Source: Bacteroidota bacterium
GTDB lineage: Bacteria > Bacteroidota > Bacteroidia > Chitinophagales > Chitinophagaceae
Direction: 5' to 3'
Assembly: GCA_023422835.1 (NCBI GenBank)
Contig: JAFAGI010000020.1
Location: 229,742 to 293,741, forward strand
Length of the DNA stretch: 64,000 bases
The first letter of the stretch is position 1, and every line of letters starts with the position of its first letter. The notes beneath the pieces were generated by a model. The model saw only the letters and a list, made by a program, of their open reading frames with translations, had not been told where the DNA came from and ran no database searches. Shown piece by piece: positions 9,189-18,125 of the stretch. The translations under genes and the position numbers were made by a program.

Positions 9189-10166
9189 TTATTTGTTTGT
9201 ATTTCGATTGGTTGTTGCGTGTTTATCCTCTTTGGCTGCACCTGCAGGCGGAGGCTTTTTACGCTCCTGTGCTTGTGGCGCGGCATTTTTTTTGTTTGCC
9301 GCACCATGCTTCGGTTGCGCCTGCTTAGGGATATTTTTATTGCTTAAAGTATCTGCCAATGATACGGTATCTATACGCAGGGGAATGCCAAACACAGCAT
9401 CGTTCCTGTTAGCTGAATCTCGCAATGTAGCCACTACCTGGCCATTGTACTGCACGTCTATTTTTTTATACTTATCAAGACCCTTGGCAACCCACACCTG
9501 CTGATAGAAACTATACAACCTGTTGAATTTATTCTCTATGCTATCTGCTGTGCCGATCGCTATCATATGGTTGCCGACAACGGGCACAAATTCAAACTGG
9601 TTTTTATTGACAATGTTTATCTGCGCAATCATGGCTGTCCAGAATGTATCGCTGTTGATAAAACTGCTTAACCGCTGAATATCTTTCATAAGCAATGTAT
9701 CGGCCTCTACATTGTCGGCCTCGGGAAACGAAGTGAAAACGGGCACCCTGGCAGAAACCTTGCTGTTTACCGGCAGCTTTTTAGCACTGCTGTCGATGTA
9801 GAAAGTATTGCCCTGATCCGTAAAGATCCTGGCAATCGGGTCGCTCTCAGCTATACGCACCTGTAATACCTGGTTGTTATCAAAATACAGGTCAGCTTTT
9901 TTTACCCACACATCCGCATACAGCACCTGCTCAAGTTTTTTCAGGTCAATGGAATCTGTTACATAGCCCACACGCCCTCCGTTTGCCGCAATGATGCCTT
10001 TTATCTGGTCTTCATTTACAAAAACATATTTCTTCTGTCCTACGATCTCTACCTTAATACCCTTGCAGATCTTGCTGCGCTTTACATCTCCGGCATAGAC
10101 AAAAAGCGCTATTGTTGCGAAGAACAGCAACAGCCACGAAATCAATATGAGCTTTCTTTTTGTCAT
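9189..10166 (-). CDS. ftsQ: Cell division protein FtsQ/DivIB
   Basis: Bitopic division protein linking early and late divisome parts. The 325-residue product has a short cytoplasmic MTKRK, one membrane helix (about 6-25, ILISWLLLFFATIALFV), a POTRA-like segment (about 37-110) and a beta domain. The C-terminal tail after about 270 is Lys/Ala/Pro-rich, low in complexity and not conserved. Sequence conservation in this family is low, so the call rests on topology plus position between murC and ftsA. The start codon abuts the murC stop with no gap, which suggests translational coupling. Confidence 0.9.
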   Translation of the reverse strand: MTKRKLILISWLLLFFATIALFVYAGDVKRSKICKGIKVEIVGQKKYVFVNEDQIKGIIAANGGRVGYVTDSIDLKKLEQVLYADVWVKKADLYFDNNQVLQVRIAESDPIARIFTDQGNTFYIDSSAKKLPVNSKVSARVPVFTSFPEADNVEADTLLMKDIQRLSSFINSDTFWTAMIAQINIVNKNQFEFVPVVGNHMIAIGTADSIENKFNRLYSFYQQVWVAKGLDKYKKIDVQYNGQVVATLRDSANRNDAVFGIPLRIDTVSLADTLSNKNIPKQAQPKHGAANKKNAAPQAQERKKPPPAGAAKEDKHATTNRNTNK

Positions 10167-11555
10167 TTATTTTTCCAATAAAATTGTTTTAATGGTTTGC
10201 CGCATCTCACCGACATCTCCTGCACCACACATAACTATCAATGGCGGCTTTCTTTGCCTTACTGCTTCTGTAAATGCTTCTGTGGTTAATACACTACAAT
10301 TTTTATTCTTCATTTTATCTGCGATCAGCTCACTGGAAACGCCTTCCACTGGCAGCTCGCGTGCTGGGTAAACAGGAAGCAAGATCACTTCATCTGCCTG
10401 ATCAAGGCTGGCTGCAAATTCTGCCGCTAAATCTTTGGTTCTTGAATATAAATGCGGCTGAAACACCAGCAACATTTGCTCATTATACAAACTTCTTACA
10501 CCTTTGATTACGGCACTTAATTCTTCGGGATGGTGCGCATAATCATCAATCAATACGTATGGCGAATCGGCATGGCTCAGCACAAACTCAAACCTTCTTT
10601 TTACACCCTTGAATAGCTGCAATGCCTGTCTTACCTGGCTTTCAGCAATGTTGAGATAACTGGCTACAGCAATGGCGGCTATAGCATTTTCCACATTATG
10701 CAGGCCACCGGTTTTTAAAATAAGGTCTTTTATTTCTACACCATTGATATGCACGTGGAAATGATAAGCCCCTTCATGCACCTTTATATCAAAGGCATAA
10801 ATATCTGCATCCCTATTATCCAGGCTGTAGGTTAGGTGTTTTTCTGCACCAAAATTGTACTTATGCTTTAAACCATACTTGGTCAGCAAAAGCCCTGCGC
10901 TCTTGAGCTTTGATGCAAATGCCAGGTAAGCATCTTCCAGGTTTTGCACTGTGCCGTAAATATCCAGGTGATCCGGATCCATCGCAGTAATAATAGCTAC
11001 ATCAGGAGAAAGCTTCAGGAACGACCGGTCGTACTCATCGGCTTCCACAACATTTACATTTCGATCGCTGCTCCAGAAATTAGTAGCATAATTCGCTGCA
11101 ATGCCGCCCAGGAAAGCATTTGAGCCATAGCCTGTCTCGCGAAGCAGGTAAGCGATCATGGTTGTGACCGTAGTTTTTCCATGTGAACCTGCCACACAAA
11201 TATTAAAAGCATTTTCTGTAATCCATCCAAGCACATCACTGCGCTTTACAACCACATACTTATTTTCGCGGTAGTAAGCCAGCTCTGTATGATTGACAGG
11301 AATAGCCGGCGTGTAAATAACTACATCGGCATCTTTTGAAATCAGCTGCACATTATCTTCATAATGAATATGCGCACCCTCTTGTGTAAGGCGCTTCGTT
11401 AGTTCTGTTTCTTTCAGATCGTAACCGGCTACACGCACGGCTTTAGAAAGGAAATACCGTACAAGCGCACTCATACCAATACCGCCTATGCCAATAAAAT
11501 ACACAGACTTGATAACAATGTTGTTTAACCTCAATAAGTGCGCTTCCTGATCCAT
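10167..11555 (-). CDS. murC: UDP-N-acetylmuramate--L-alanine ligase
   Basis: ATP-dependent ligase that adds L-Ala to UDP-MurNAc, the first amino acid of the peptidoglycan stem (cytoplasm). The 462 residues show the UDP-binding motif YFIGIGGIGMSALV near 19-32, the Mur-ligase P-loop AGSHGKTTVTTM near 116-127, the EADEYDRSF magnesium/ligand block near 171 and DDYAHHPEE near 340. Length is normal. It lies 2 nt behind murG and abuts ftsQ. Confidence 0.98.
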   Translation of the reverse strand: MDQEAHLLRLNNIVIKSVYFIGIGGIGMSALVRYFLSKAVRVAGYDLKETELTKRLTQEGAHIHYEDNVQLISKDADVVIYTPAIPVNHTELAYYRENKYVVVKRSDVLGWITENAFNICVAGSHGKTTVTTMIAYLLRETGYGSNAFLGGIAANYATNFWSSDRNVNVVEADEYDRSFLKLSPDVAIITAMDPDHLDIYGTVQNLEDAYLAFASKLKSAGLLLTKYGLKHKYNFGAEKHLTYSLDNRDADIYAFDIKVHEGAYHFHVHINGVEIKDLILKTGGLHNVENAIAAIAVASYLNIAESQVRQALQLFKGVKRRFEFVLSHADSPYVLIDDYAHHPEELSAVIKGVRSLYNEQMLLVFQPHLYSRTKDLAAEFAASLDQADEVILLPVYPARELPVEGVSSELIADKMKNKNCSVLTTEAFTEAVRQRKPPLIVMCGAGDVGEMRQTIKTILLEK

Positions 11556-11557
11556 GC

Positions 11558-12664
11558 TTATTTAAAAATATCTTTAATTATTTCTGATGCAATTACTTCA
11601 TTGGCATTGGTTGTGGCCAATACGGATATGTTTTTAATAAAAGTGTTTTTCTTTTCTTCGTTGAATAATAAATCGGTTATTGCAGAGAAAAGCTTTGTCC
11701 GCACTTCGCTGTCCGGCACTATCTCTGCGGCTTTTTTATTCACCAGGTTCATAGCGTTAACCGTCTGATGGTCTTCTGCCGCGTAAGGATAAGGCACAAA
11801 GATCACAGGCTTCTTTACCACGCAAAGCTCCGAAACCGTCATGGCGCCTGCCCTTGCTACCACGATGTCTGCTGCAGCATACGCGTACTCCATCTCTGAT
11901 ATAAACTCTGAAACATAAATATTATCTTTTGCAAAGGCCGCCATACTGATGTAAGTCTGAGAATTATTTTTACCCGTCTGCCAGATCAGCTGCACATCCA
12001 GCGTAGAAATATCTGAAAGATGAAAAGCAATCACATCATTGATACTTTTTGCGCCGAGGCTGCCACCAACCACCAGTACGGTAGGCTTCGTAGCATGCAG
12101 GTTAAAGTAGTTTCTCGCCTCTTCTTTGCCTACTGTATTCTCTACAATCTTCTTCCTTACCGGATTCCCGGTGATCTGTATTTTTTCCTGAGGAAAGAAT
12201 TTCTCCATACCGTCGGTAGCTACAAATACTTTTACAGCTTTCTTGCCCAACAAAATATTACTCTTGCCTGCAAAAGAATTTGACTCATGGATATACGTAG
12301 GAATGTCTTCTTTCTGAGCGTATCTTAACACCGGGAATGTAGAGTAGCCGCCAACACCGATAACCACATCAGGCGGAAATTTTTTGAAAATTTCTTTTAC
12401 CTGGAAGTAGCTTTTAATGAGTTTAAAAGGCAAAGAAATATTCTTCAGCATCTGGCTGCGGTTAAAGCCTGCCATGTCTATGCCCTGAATACTATAGCCC
12501 GCTTCAGGCACTTTTTCCATCTCCATTTTACCCCTAGCGCCAATAAAAAGAATTTCCAGTGCGGGCATGACATTTTTCAGTGCATTGGCAATAGCCACAG
12601 CCGGGAAGATATGCCCTCCTGTGCCGCCGCCTGCTATGATCACTTTGCCTGTTTTACTTTTCAT
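11558..12664 (-). CDS. murG: Lipid II synthase MurG
   Basis: GT28-family glycosyltransferase that transfers GlcNAc from UDP-GlcNAc to lipid I at the inner face of the cytoplasmic membrane, making lipid II. The 368-residue product has the N-terminal glycine loop GGGTGGHIFPAVAIA (about 12-26), a second glycine loop VVGGSLGAKSIND near 197-209, and the UDP-sugar site ARAGAMTVSE followed by PYPYAAEDHQ. Length and motif order match the family. It sits between ftsW and murC with gaps of 14 and 2 nt. Confidence 0.97.
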   Translation of the reverse strand: MKSKTGKVIIAGGGTGGHIFPAVAIANALKNVMPALEILFIGARGKMEMEKVPEAGYSIQGIDMAGFNRSQMLKNISLPFKLIKSYFQVKEIFKKFPPDVVIGVGGYSTFPVLRYAQKEDIPTYIHESNSFAGKSNILLGKKAVKVFVATDGMEKFFPQEKIQITGNPVRKKIVENTVGKEEARNYFNLHATKPTVLVVGGSLGAKSINDVIAFHLSDISTLDVQLIWQTGKNNSQTYISMAAFAKDNIYVSEFISEMEYAYAAADIVVARAGAMTVSELCVVKKPVIFVPYPYAAEDHQTVNAMNLVNKKAAEIVPDSEVRTKLFSAITDLLFNEEKKNTFIKNISVLATTNANEVIASEIIKDIFK

Positions 12665-12678
12665 TTTTCTGTCTTTTA

Positions 12679-13989
12679 TTATTCTATTGTCTCACTTTCT
12701 ATTAACGGCCGAGCTTCTGCCACCGCATCGCCTTCATTTTCAACATTGCCTCTTACGTTTAGTTCCACATAACGGGATACGCTCAGGATAATGCCGATAG
12801 ATGCACAGGTAAACAGAAAAGATGTGCCGCCCATGCTTATCAGCGGCAGCGTAACGCCTGTAACCGGTATCAATCCTACGTTTACGGCCATATTAGATAC
12901 TGCCTGTATCACCAGCGTAAAGCTTAACCCAAGCGCAAGGAACGCCCCGAACGCGCCCGGACATTTCCTGAATATACTTATACACCTGTATAAAAAAACC
13001 AGGTAAATAAATACGATGAACACACCCCCCAATAAACCGTATTCTTCTATGATGATGGAATAGATAAAGTCGTTGTAAGCCTGTGGCAGATAGTTACGCT
13101 GCTCACTGTTACCGGGGCCGAGGCCAAATAATACGCCGCCATTCGCAATCGCTATTCTGCTTTGCTGCACTTGGTAAGGCACATCATTGCCTTTGGCAAA
13201 AAGAAAATCCTGTACGCGGCTAACCCATGTAGAAAACCTTTTGAATACAGAACTTTCGTCCTGCACGGTTTCCATCTTTACAATATTTTTATTGTGGGTA
13301 TGCTCAAGGTCGGGGTTGTAGGTAGTGACAGCTACGCCTACTATCAGTAAAACCGGTATCATCGCTACGCCGATCATCATAAATATATGCTTATACCTTA
13401 CCCTACCTATAAACAATAGCAATAGGGATGTAAGCCCCGTGAGCAAAGCGTTTGATAAGTTTGCAGGCATTATGAGGCCGCAGGTAAGCACGATAGGAAT
13501 AAACACAGGCAGGAAGCCTTTCTTAAGGTCCTTGATCTTATCGTTTTCCTGTTTGCGGCTCAACTGCCTGGAGAGGAACATATACAAAGCAAGCTTTGCA
13601 AAATCACTTGTCTGGAACGTCATGTTAATGATGGGTATCTCAATCCACCGTACACCGGAATTGATCTCTGCGCCGAAAAATAATGTGTATGCCAGCAAGG
13701 GAATGGAGATGATATAGAGTATCAATGCGATCTTCGAGAATAATGCATAGTTCACTTTATGCAACAGGTAGATCATTCCAAATCCGAGCAATATAAATAC
13801 CAGCTGCTTAAATAAATAGATCTCGGTATTGCCGTTGTTCATTTTATAAGCAAGCGAGCCGGTAGCGCTGTACACCACCAACATAGACACCAGGGCAAGC
13901 AACGCCGCACAACCCCAGATGTATTGGTCGCCTTTTATCCTGCCAAGGTATTTTTTTACAGAGCCGTCTATGTTGTATGTTGATGACAT
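12679..13989 (-). CDS. ftsW: SEDS-family peptidoglycan polymerase FtsW
   Basis: Polytopic membrane glycosyltransferase that polymerises lipid II during septation together with its partner FtsI. The 436-residue protein has about ten membrane helices and the SEDS signature block around NGGVLFGLGPGNSEQRNYLP, followed by FIYSIIIEEYGLLGG. The C-terminal helices contain LPLISMGGTSFLF. RodA is the paralogue, but position between murD and murG in the dcw cluster supports FtsW. ATG start at 13989, two nt after the murD stop. Confidence 0.94.
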   Translation of the reverse strand: MSSTYNIDGSVKKYLGRIKGDQYIWGCAALLALVSMLVVYSATGSLAYKMNNGNTEIYLFKQLVFILLGFGMIYLLHKVNYALFSKIALILYIISIPLLAYTLFFGAEINSGVRWIEIPIINMTFQTSDFAKLALYMFLSRQLSRKQENDKIKDLKKGFLPVFIPIVLTCGLIMPANLSNALLTGLTSLLLLFIGRVRYKHIFMMIGVAMIPVLLIVGVAVTTYNPDLEHTHNKNIVKMETVQDESSVFKRFSTWVSRVQDFLFAKGNDVPYQVQQSRIAIANGGVLFGLGPGNSEQRNYLPQAYNDFIYSIIIEEYGLLGGVFIVFIYLVFLYRCISIFRKCPGAFGAFLALGLSFTLVIQAVSNMAVNVGLIPVTGVTLPLISMGGTSFLFTCASIGIILSVSRYVELNVRGNVENEGDAVAEARPLIESETIE

Positions 13990-13991
13990 TG

Positions 13992-15341
13992 TTATAATGC
14001 TTTTACTTCCTCTTTAAAAATGTTACCCCTGTCCATATAATTTTTAAAAAGATCAAAGCTGGAACAGCCGGGGCTTAATAACACTACATCTCCGGAGGCA
14101 GCTAAATGATAAGCCTCTACCACTGCATCTCTCATGGAAGATGTTTCAACCACCGGCACCAGCGTATTGAAAGCATTCACGATCCTGGAATTGTCCAGCC
14201 CGAGGCAGACAATGGCTTTTACTTTTTCTTTCACCAGCTCTTCGAGGAAAGAATAATCGTTGCCTTTATCAATACCGCCCATAATGAGAATGGTTGGCTT
14301 GGCAATGCTTTCAAGCGCAAACCAAACGCTATTAAGGTTTGTGCCTTTACTGTCGTTGATAAATTCTATACCGTTGATGGTAGTTACCGGCTCCATGCGG
14401 TGTTCAAGGTTCTCAAAAGTTTTGATCGCTTCGCGAATTTTTTCTTTGCGTATGTTAAGGCTTGCCCCCGCCAGTCCCGCTGCCATAGTGTTGTACTGAT
14501 TATGTTTCCCTTTTAATGCGAAATCATAAATGTTCATGCTTACACGTTCTTCCTGTGCTTTCAACATCATTTGTCCGTCTTTAATGTATGCGCCTTTGTT
14601 TACTTCCTGTTTCATTGTAAAAGGGATTGATTGTGATAAAACTGAAATGTTTTTTAATTTATTTATAATGATGTTGTCATCAAGGTTGTAGATGAAAACA
14701 TCGTCTGAATGCTGATTTGCCGTAATTTTAAATTTACTGTCTATATAATTCTCCATGCGGTAATCATACCTGTCCAGGTGGTCTTCTGTAATGTTGAGCA
14801 GTACTGCCACATCCGGGCGGAACGTTTTTATATCATCCAGCTGAAAAGAACTTATTTCCAACACGTACAACGGTTTCGGATCTTCTGCTACCTGTTGAGC
14901 AAACGAGAAGCCTATATTGCCCACCAATGCACAGTCAAGGCCTGCTGTTGTGCAGATGTGGTAAATCAATGACGTTGTTGTAGTCTTGCCATTGGTGCCT
15001 GTGATGGCAATTATTTTACTATCGCCTTTGTATTGGTAAGCCAGCTCAATCTCACTGATCACTTCAACGCCGGCTTCTCTTATCTTCTTCATTACTGGTG
15101 TGCTTTCCGCAATGCCCGGGCTTTTTACAATCACCTCTGCGTCTAGGATTATCCCTGTCGTATGGCCGCCTTCTTCATACGCTATGCCTGCGTTATGCAA
15201 TTTTTCTTTATATGCCTCTTCAATTTTTCCATAGTCGCTCACAAACACTTCAAAGCCTTGTTGCACAGCCAGCAAAGCAGCGCCTATGCCGCTTTCAGCA
15301 GCACCCAGTACACAAAGCTTTTGATGTTTATTCCTGTTCAT
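13992..15341 (-). CDS. murD: UDP-N-acetylmuramoylalanine--D-glutamate ligase
   Basis: Adds D-Glu to UDP-MurNAc-L-Ala. The 449-residue Mur ligase has the ATP loop ITGTNGKTTTTSLI near 114-127, NITEDHLDRY near 185, and the C-terminal LSPGCSSFDLFKNYMDRG that is characteristic of MurD. Its ATG overlaps the mraY stop codon by one base (TAATG), so translation is probably coupled. Length is normal. Confidence 0.97.
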   Translation of the reverse strand: MNRNKHQKLCVLGAAESGIGAALLAVQQGFEVFVSDYGKIEEAYKEKLHNAGIAYEEGGHTTGIILDAEVIVKSPGIAESTPVMKKIREAGVEVISEIELAYQYKGDSKIIAITGTNGKTTTTSLIYHICTTAGLDCALVGNIGFSFAQQVAEDPKPLYVLEISSFQLDDIKTFRPDVAVLLNITEDHLDRYDYRMENYIDSKFKITANQHSDDVFIYNLDDNIIINKLKNISVLSQSIPFTMKQEVNKGAYIKDGQMMLKAQEERVSMNIYDFALKGKHNQYNTMAAGLAGASLNIRKEKIREAIKTFENLEHRMEPVTTINGIEFINDSKGTNLNSVWFALESIAKPTILIMGGIDKGNDYSFLEELVKEKVKAIVCLGLDNSRIVNAFNTLVPVVETSSMRDAVVEAYHLAASGDVVLLSPGCSSFDLFKNYMDRGNIFKEEVKAL

Positions 15342-16639
15342 TACCTCATTTTTAAAGTAGCTATGCTAAACACAACCAGTATAATGCTTACGATCCAGAA
15401 GCGTACGGATATCTTATTTTCGTGGTAACCTTTCTTCTGGTAATGATGATGCATCGGGCTCATTAAAAATATCCGCCTGCCTTCGCCAAATTTCTTTTTG
15501 GTGTATTTGAAATAACTCACCTGTAAGATCACACTAAGATTTTCCAGCAAAAAGATGCCGCAAAAAATAGGGATCAGCAGTTCTTTTCTTACAATAATCG
15601 CCAAAGATGCAATGATGCCGCCCAATGCCAGGCTTCCCGTATCGCCCATGAAAACCTGTGCTGGATAAGCATTGTACCAGAGAAAGCCGACACAGCCGCC
15701 CATGAGCGCTGCGGTGAAAATAGTAAGATCACTGATGTTGGGTATGTACATGATGTTGAGGTAATCAGATAAAATATAATTACCGCTTACATAAATGAAT
15801 ATGAACATACCAAAGCCAATGATACCGCTGACTCCGCCAGCGAGGCCATCTATACCATCCGTTAAGTTTGCACCGTTAGAGACAGCCACAATAATAAAAG
15901 TGACAATCAGTATGTAAACAAGCCAGGTAAACTTATCGGCACCCTCGCCCATCCACGAAATAATTTTACTGTAATTAAATTCATGGTTTTTTACAAAAGG
16001 AATGGTAGTGATGGGCTGGTTGGCTTTTACATATCTTTTCTCCCTGCCAGAAACTTCACGCACCACTTCGTTCTGAGCAGGAACGGAAGTTTGTGTAATC
16101 CCCTGCTGGTTGATCACGGGCCTTTCAATCACTACATCCTGGTTGAAATACAATGTTGACCCGATGATGATGCCGAGGCCTACCTGCCCGATAATCTTGG
16201 CCATACCGGCCAGGCCATCCTTGTCTTTCTTCTCATACCTGCCGCCGCTTTGCATGGCCTTTTTCTTGGACCGTATTTTTAAAGTATCATCCAACAGGCC
16301 TATCACACCCATCCAAACGGTGCAGAGCAGCACAAGCTGCACGTAAACATTGGTAAGATCTGCAAACAAAATGGTAGGCACTAGTATGGCCAATAAAATT
16401 ATGATGCCGCCCATAGTAGGCGTGCCCTTCTTTTCCTGCTGTCCTTCCAGGCCGAGGTCTCTTACCTCTTCGCCTATCTGCGCACGCTTGAGTAAATTGA
16501 TCAGCCTTCTGCCATAGATAGTAGCTATCAGCAATGAAAATATCAATGCCATGGATGCGCGGAACGAGATGTATTGAAATACACCCGCACCGGTGAAATC
16601 GTAATTTTCTTTTAACCAATTAAACAAATGATATAACAT
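15341..16639 (-). CDS. mraY: Phospho-N-acetylmuramoyl-pentapeptide transferase MraY
   Basis: Integral membrane enzyme that moves phospho-MurNAc-pentapeptide onto undecaprenyl phosphate, forming lipid I. The 432 residues carry the family motifs [10 protein letters not shown] (about 70), GLLDDTLKI near 118-126, [12 protein letters not shown] near 258-269, the catalytic Asp block [12 protein letters not shown] and [10 protein letters not shown] near the C-terminus. An insertion of about 70 residues between the third and fourth motif blocks (about 150-225) is absent from the roughly 360-residue E. coli enzyme; similar insertions occur in Bacteroidetes MraY. Its stop overlaps the murD start. Confidence 0.97.
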   Translation of the reverse strand: MLYHLFNWLKENYDFTGAGVFQYISFRASMALIFSLLIATIYGRRLINLLKRAQIGEEVRDLGLEGQQEKKGTPTMGGIIILLAILVPTILFADLTNVYVQLVLLCTVWMGVIGLLDDTLKIRSKKKAMQSGGRYEKKDKDGLAGMAKIIGQVGLGIIIGSTLYFNQDVVIERPVINQQGITQTSVPAQNEVVREVSGREKRYVKANQPITTIPFVKNHEFNYSKIISWMGEGADKFTWLVYILIVTFIIVAVSNGANLTDGIDGLAGGVSGIIGFGMFIFIYVSGNYILSDYLNIMYIPNISDLTIFTAALMGGCVGFLWYNAYPAQVFMGDTGSLALGGIIASLAIIVRKELLIPIFCGIFLLENLSVILQVSYFKYTKKKFGEGRRIFLMSPMHHHYQKKGYHENKISVRFWIVSIILVVFSIATLKMR

Positions 16640-16658
16640 GCCGGTTTATTTTTTCAAT

Positions 16659-18122
16659 TTACTTTTCTAACAATTCAAACATTTCCATTAATACTTCCCT
16701 ATCATCAAAATGATTTCTCACGCCGTTTACTTCCTGGTACTTTTCATGGCCCTTTCCTGCTACAAGTATGATGTCGCCATCATTTGCGAGGCTTACGGCT
16801 GTCTTTACCGCTTCTTTCCTGTCGGCGATGCTTATAGCTTTTCTTTTGCCGGTAGTATTCAGTCCTGCTTCCATTTCCCTGATGATAACTGCAGGATCTT
16901 CGCTGCGCGGATTATCACTGGTCAGTATCACGCGGCTGCTCAGTTCAGCGGCTACCTTAGCCATTACCGGGCGCTTGGCCTTATCCCTGTCTCCACCGCA
17001 GCCCAGCACGGCGATCACCCGGCCGCCGGTTTTTTTCAGCTGGCCAATAGTTTCCAATACATTTTGCAATGCATCCGGCGTGTGTGCATAGTCTACAATG
17101 CCGATAATATTTCTTTTGCTTACGATATAGTCAAACCTGCCTTCCGCACTGGTAAGCATACTCAATATGCGCAACACCTCCTCGCTGTCTTCACCGGCAG
17201 ATATAGCTGTACCAAAGACAGCCAGTATGTTGTAGGCATTAAACTCCCCAATAAGCCTGAAATGCACCTCACGGTTATTCACAAGCATCACAAGGCCTGT
17301 TAATGCGTTCTCCAGGATTTTTCCTTTGAAATCTGCCATAGTATGGAGGCTGTACGTGAGCTTTGTGGCCTTTGTGTTTTGCAGCATTACACTGCCACGT
17401 TTATCATCTATGTTGGTGAGTGCAAATGCGACTGAAGGCAATTGGTCAAAGAATTTTTTCTTTACTTTTATGTACTCATCAAATGTTTTATGGTAGTCCA
17501 GGTGGTCGTGAGTAATGTTGGTAAAAATACCGCCTGCAAAGCTGAGCCCTGTGATCCGGTGCTGGTGTATAGCATGGCTGCTGCACTCCATAAATACATG
17601 CGTACAACCTTCATACTGCATGCGTTGCAACAAAGCGTTCAGGCTGATGGCGTCCGGCGTGGTATGTGTAGCCGGTATCACTTCTTGTCCTATCTTATTT
17701 TCCACTGTACTTACCAATCCGCATTTATATCCCAGCCCGGTGAATAGTTTATACAGGATTGTAGCTACGGTAGTTTTGCCATTCGTACCTGTAATGCCAT
17801 ACAGCTTTATTTTAGAAGATGGATGCTGGTAAAAATTCCCTGCTGCCAAAGCCGCAGCCTCCAGTGTATCTTTCACCTGTACATACACAATATTTTCCTG
17901 CACTACCTGCGGCAGCTTTTCACAAATTATAGCTACAGCGCCGTTTTCAACAGCCTTTCCTATAAAATCGTGGCCGTCAGACACGGTGCCTCTGATGGCT
18001 ATAAACGCAGTACCGTCAGAAACCTTACGGGAGTCGAGTTGCAGATCTTTTACCTGCACACCGGCATCACCGGCCAGTTTAACGGTTGGTATATGGTGCA
18101 ATATGTCTCTAAGTGTCTTCAA
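16659..18122 (-). CDS. murE: UDP-MurNAc-L-Ala-D-Glu--meso-diaminopimelate ligase
   Basis: Adds the third stem-peptide residue. The 487-residue protein has LDSRKVSDGTAF near 29-40, the ATP loop GITGTNGKTTVATI near 109-122, and the amino-acid-selecting motif DNPRSEDP near 405. DNPR is the form that selects meso-diaminopimelate rather than lysine, so the wall is DAP-type. The start is a TTG at 18122. No ATG precedes the conserved DSRKV block in frame, and the start lies 3 nt after the ftsI stop. It belongs to the dcw operon and is 19 nt ahead of mraY. Confidence 0.96.
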   Translation of the reverse strand: MKTLRDILHHIPTVKLAGDAGVQVKDLQLDSRKVSDGTAFIAIRGTVSDGHDFIGKAVENGAVAIICEKLPQVVQENIVYVQVKDTLEAAALAAGNFYQHPSSKIKLYGITGTNGKTTVATILYKLFTGLGYKCGLVSTVENKIGQEVIPATHTTPDAISLNALLQRMQYEGCTHVFMECSSHAIHQHRITGLSFAGGIFTNITHDHLDYHKTFDEYIKVKKKFFDQLPSVAFALTNIDDKRGSVMLQNTKATKLTYSLHTMADFKGKILENALTGLVMLVNNREVHFRLIGEFNAYNILAVFGTAISAGEDSEEVLRILSMLTSAEGRFDYIVSKRNIIGIVDYAHTPDALQNVLETIGQLKKTGGRVIAVLGCGGDRDKAKRPVMAKVAAELSSRVILTSDNPRSEDPAVIIREMEAGLNTTGKRKAISIADRKEAVKTAVSLANDGDIILVAGKGHEKYQEVNGVRNHFDDREVLMEMFELLEK

Positions 18123-18125
18123 CGG

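Noticed and set aside
16710..17303. A 197-codon plus-strand frame opposite murE
   Set aside because: It lies entirely antisense to a well conserved Mur ligase, and its translation has no domain-like pattern.
16659..18122. Frameshift suspicion at the murE start because no ATG is present
   Set aside because: TTG at 18122 gives the expected N-terminal length before the DSRKV motif and follows the ftsI stop by 3 nt.
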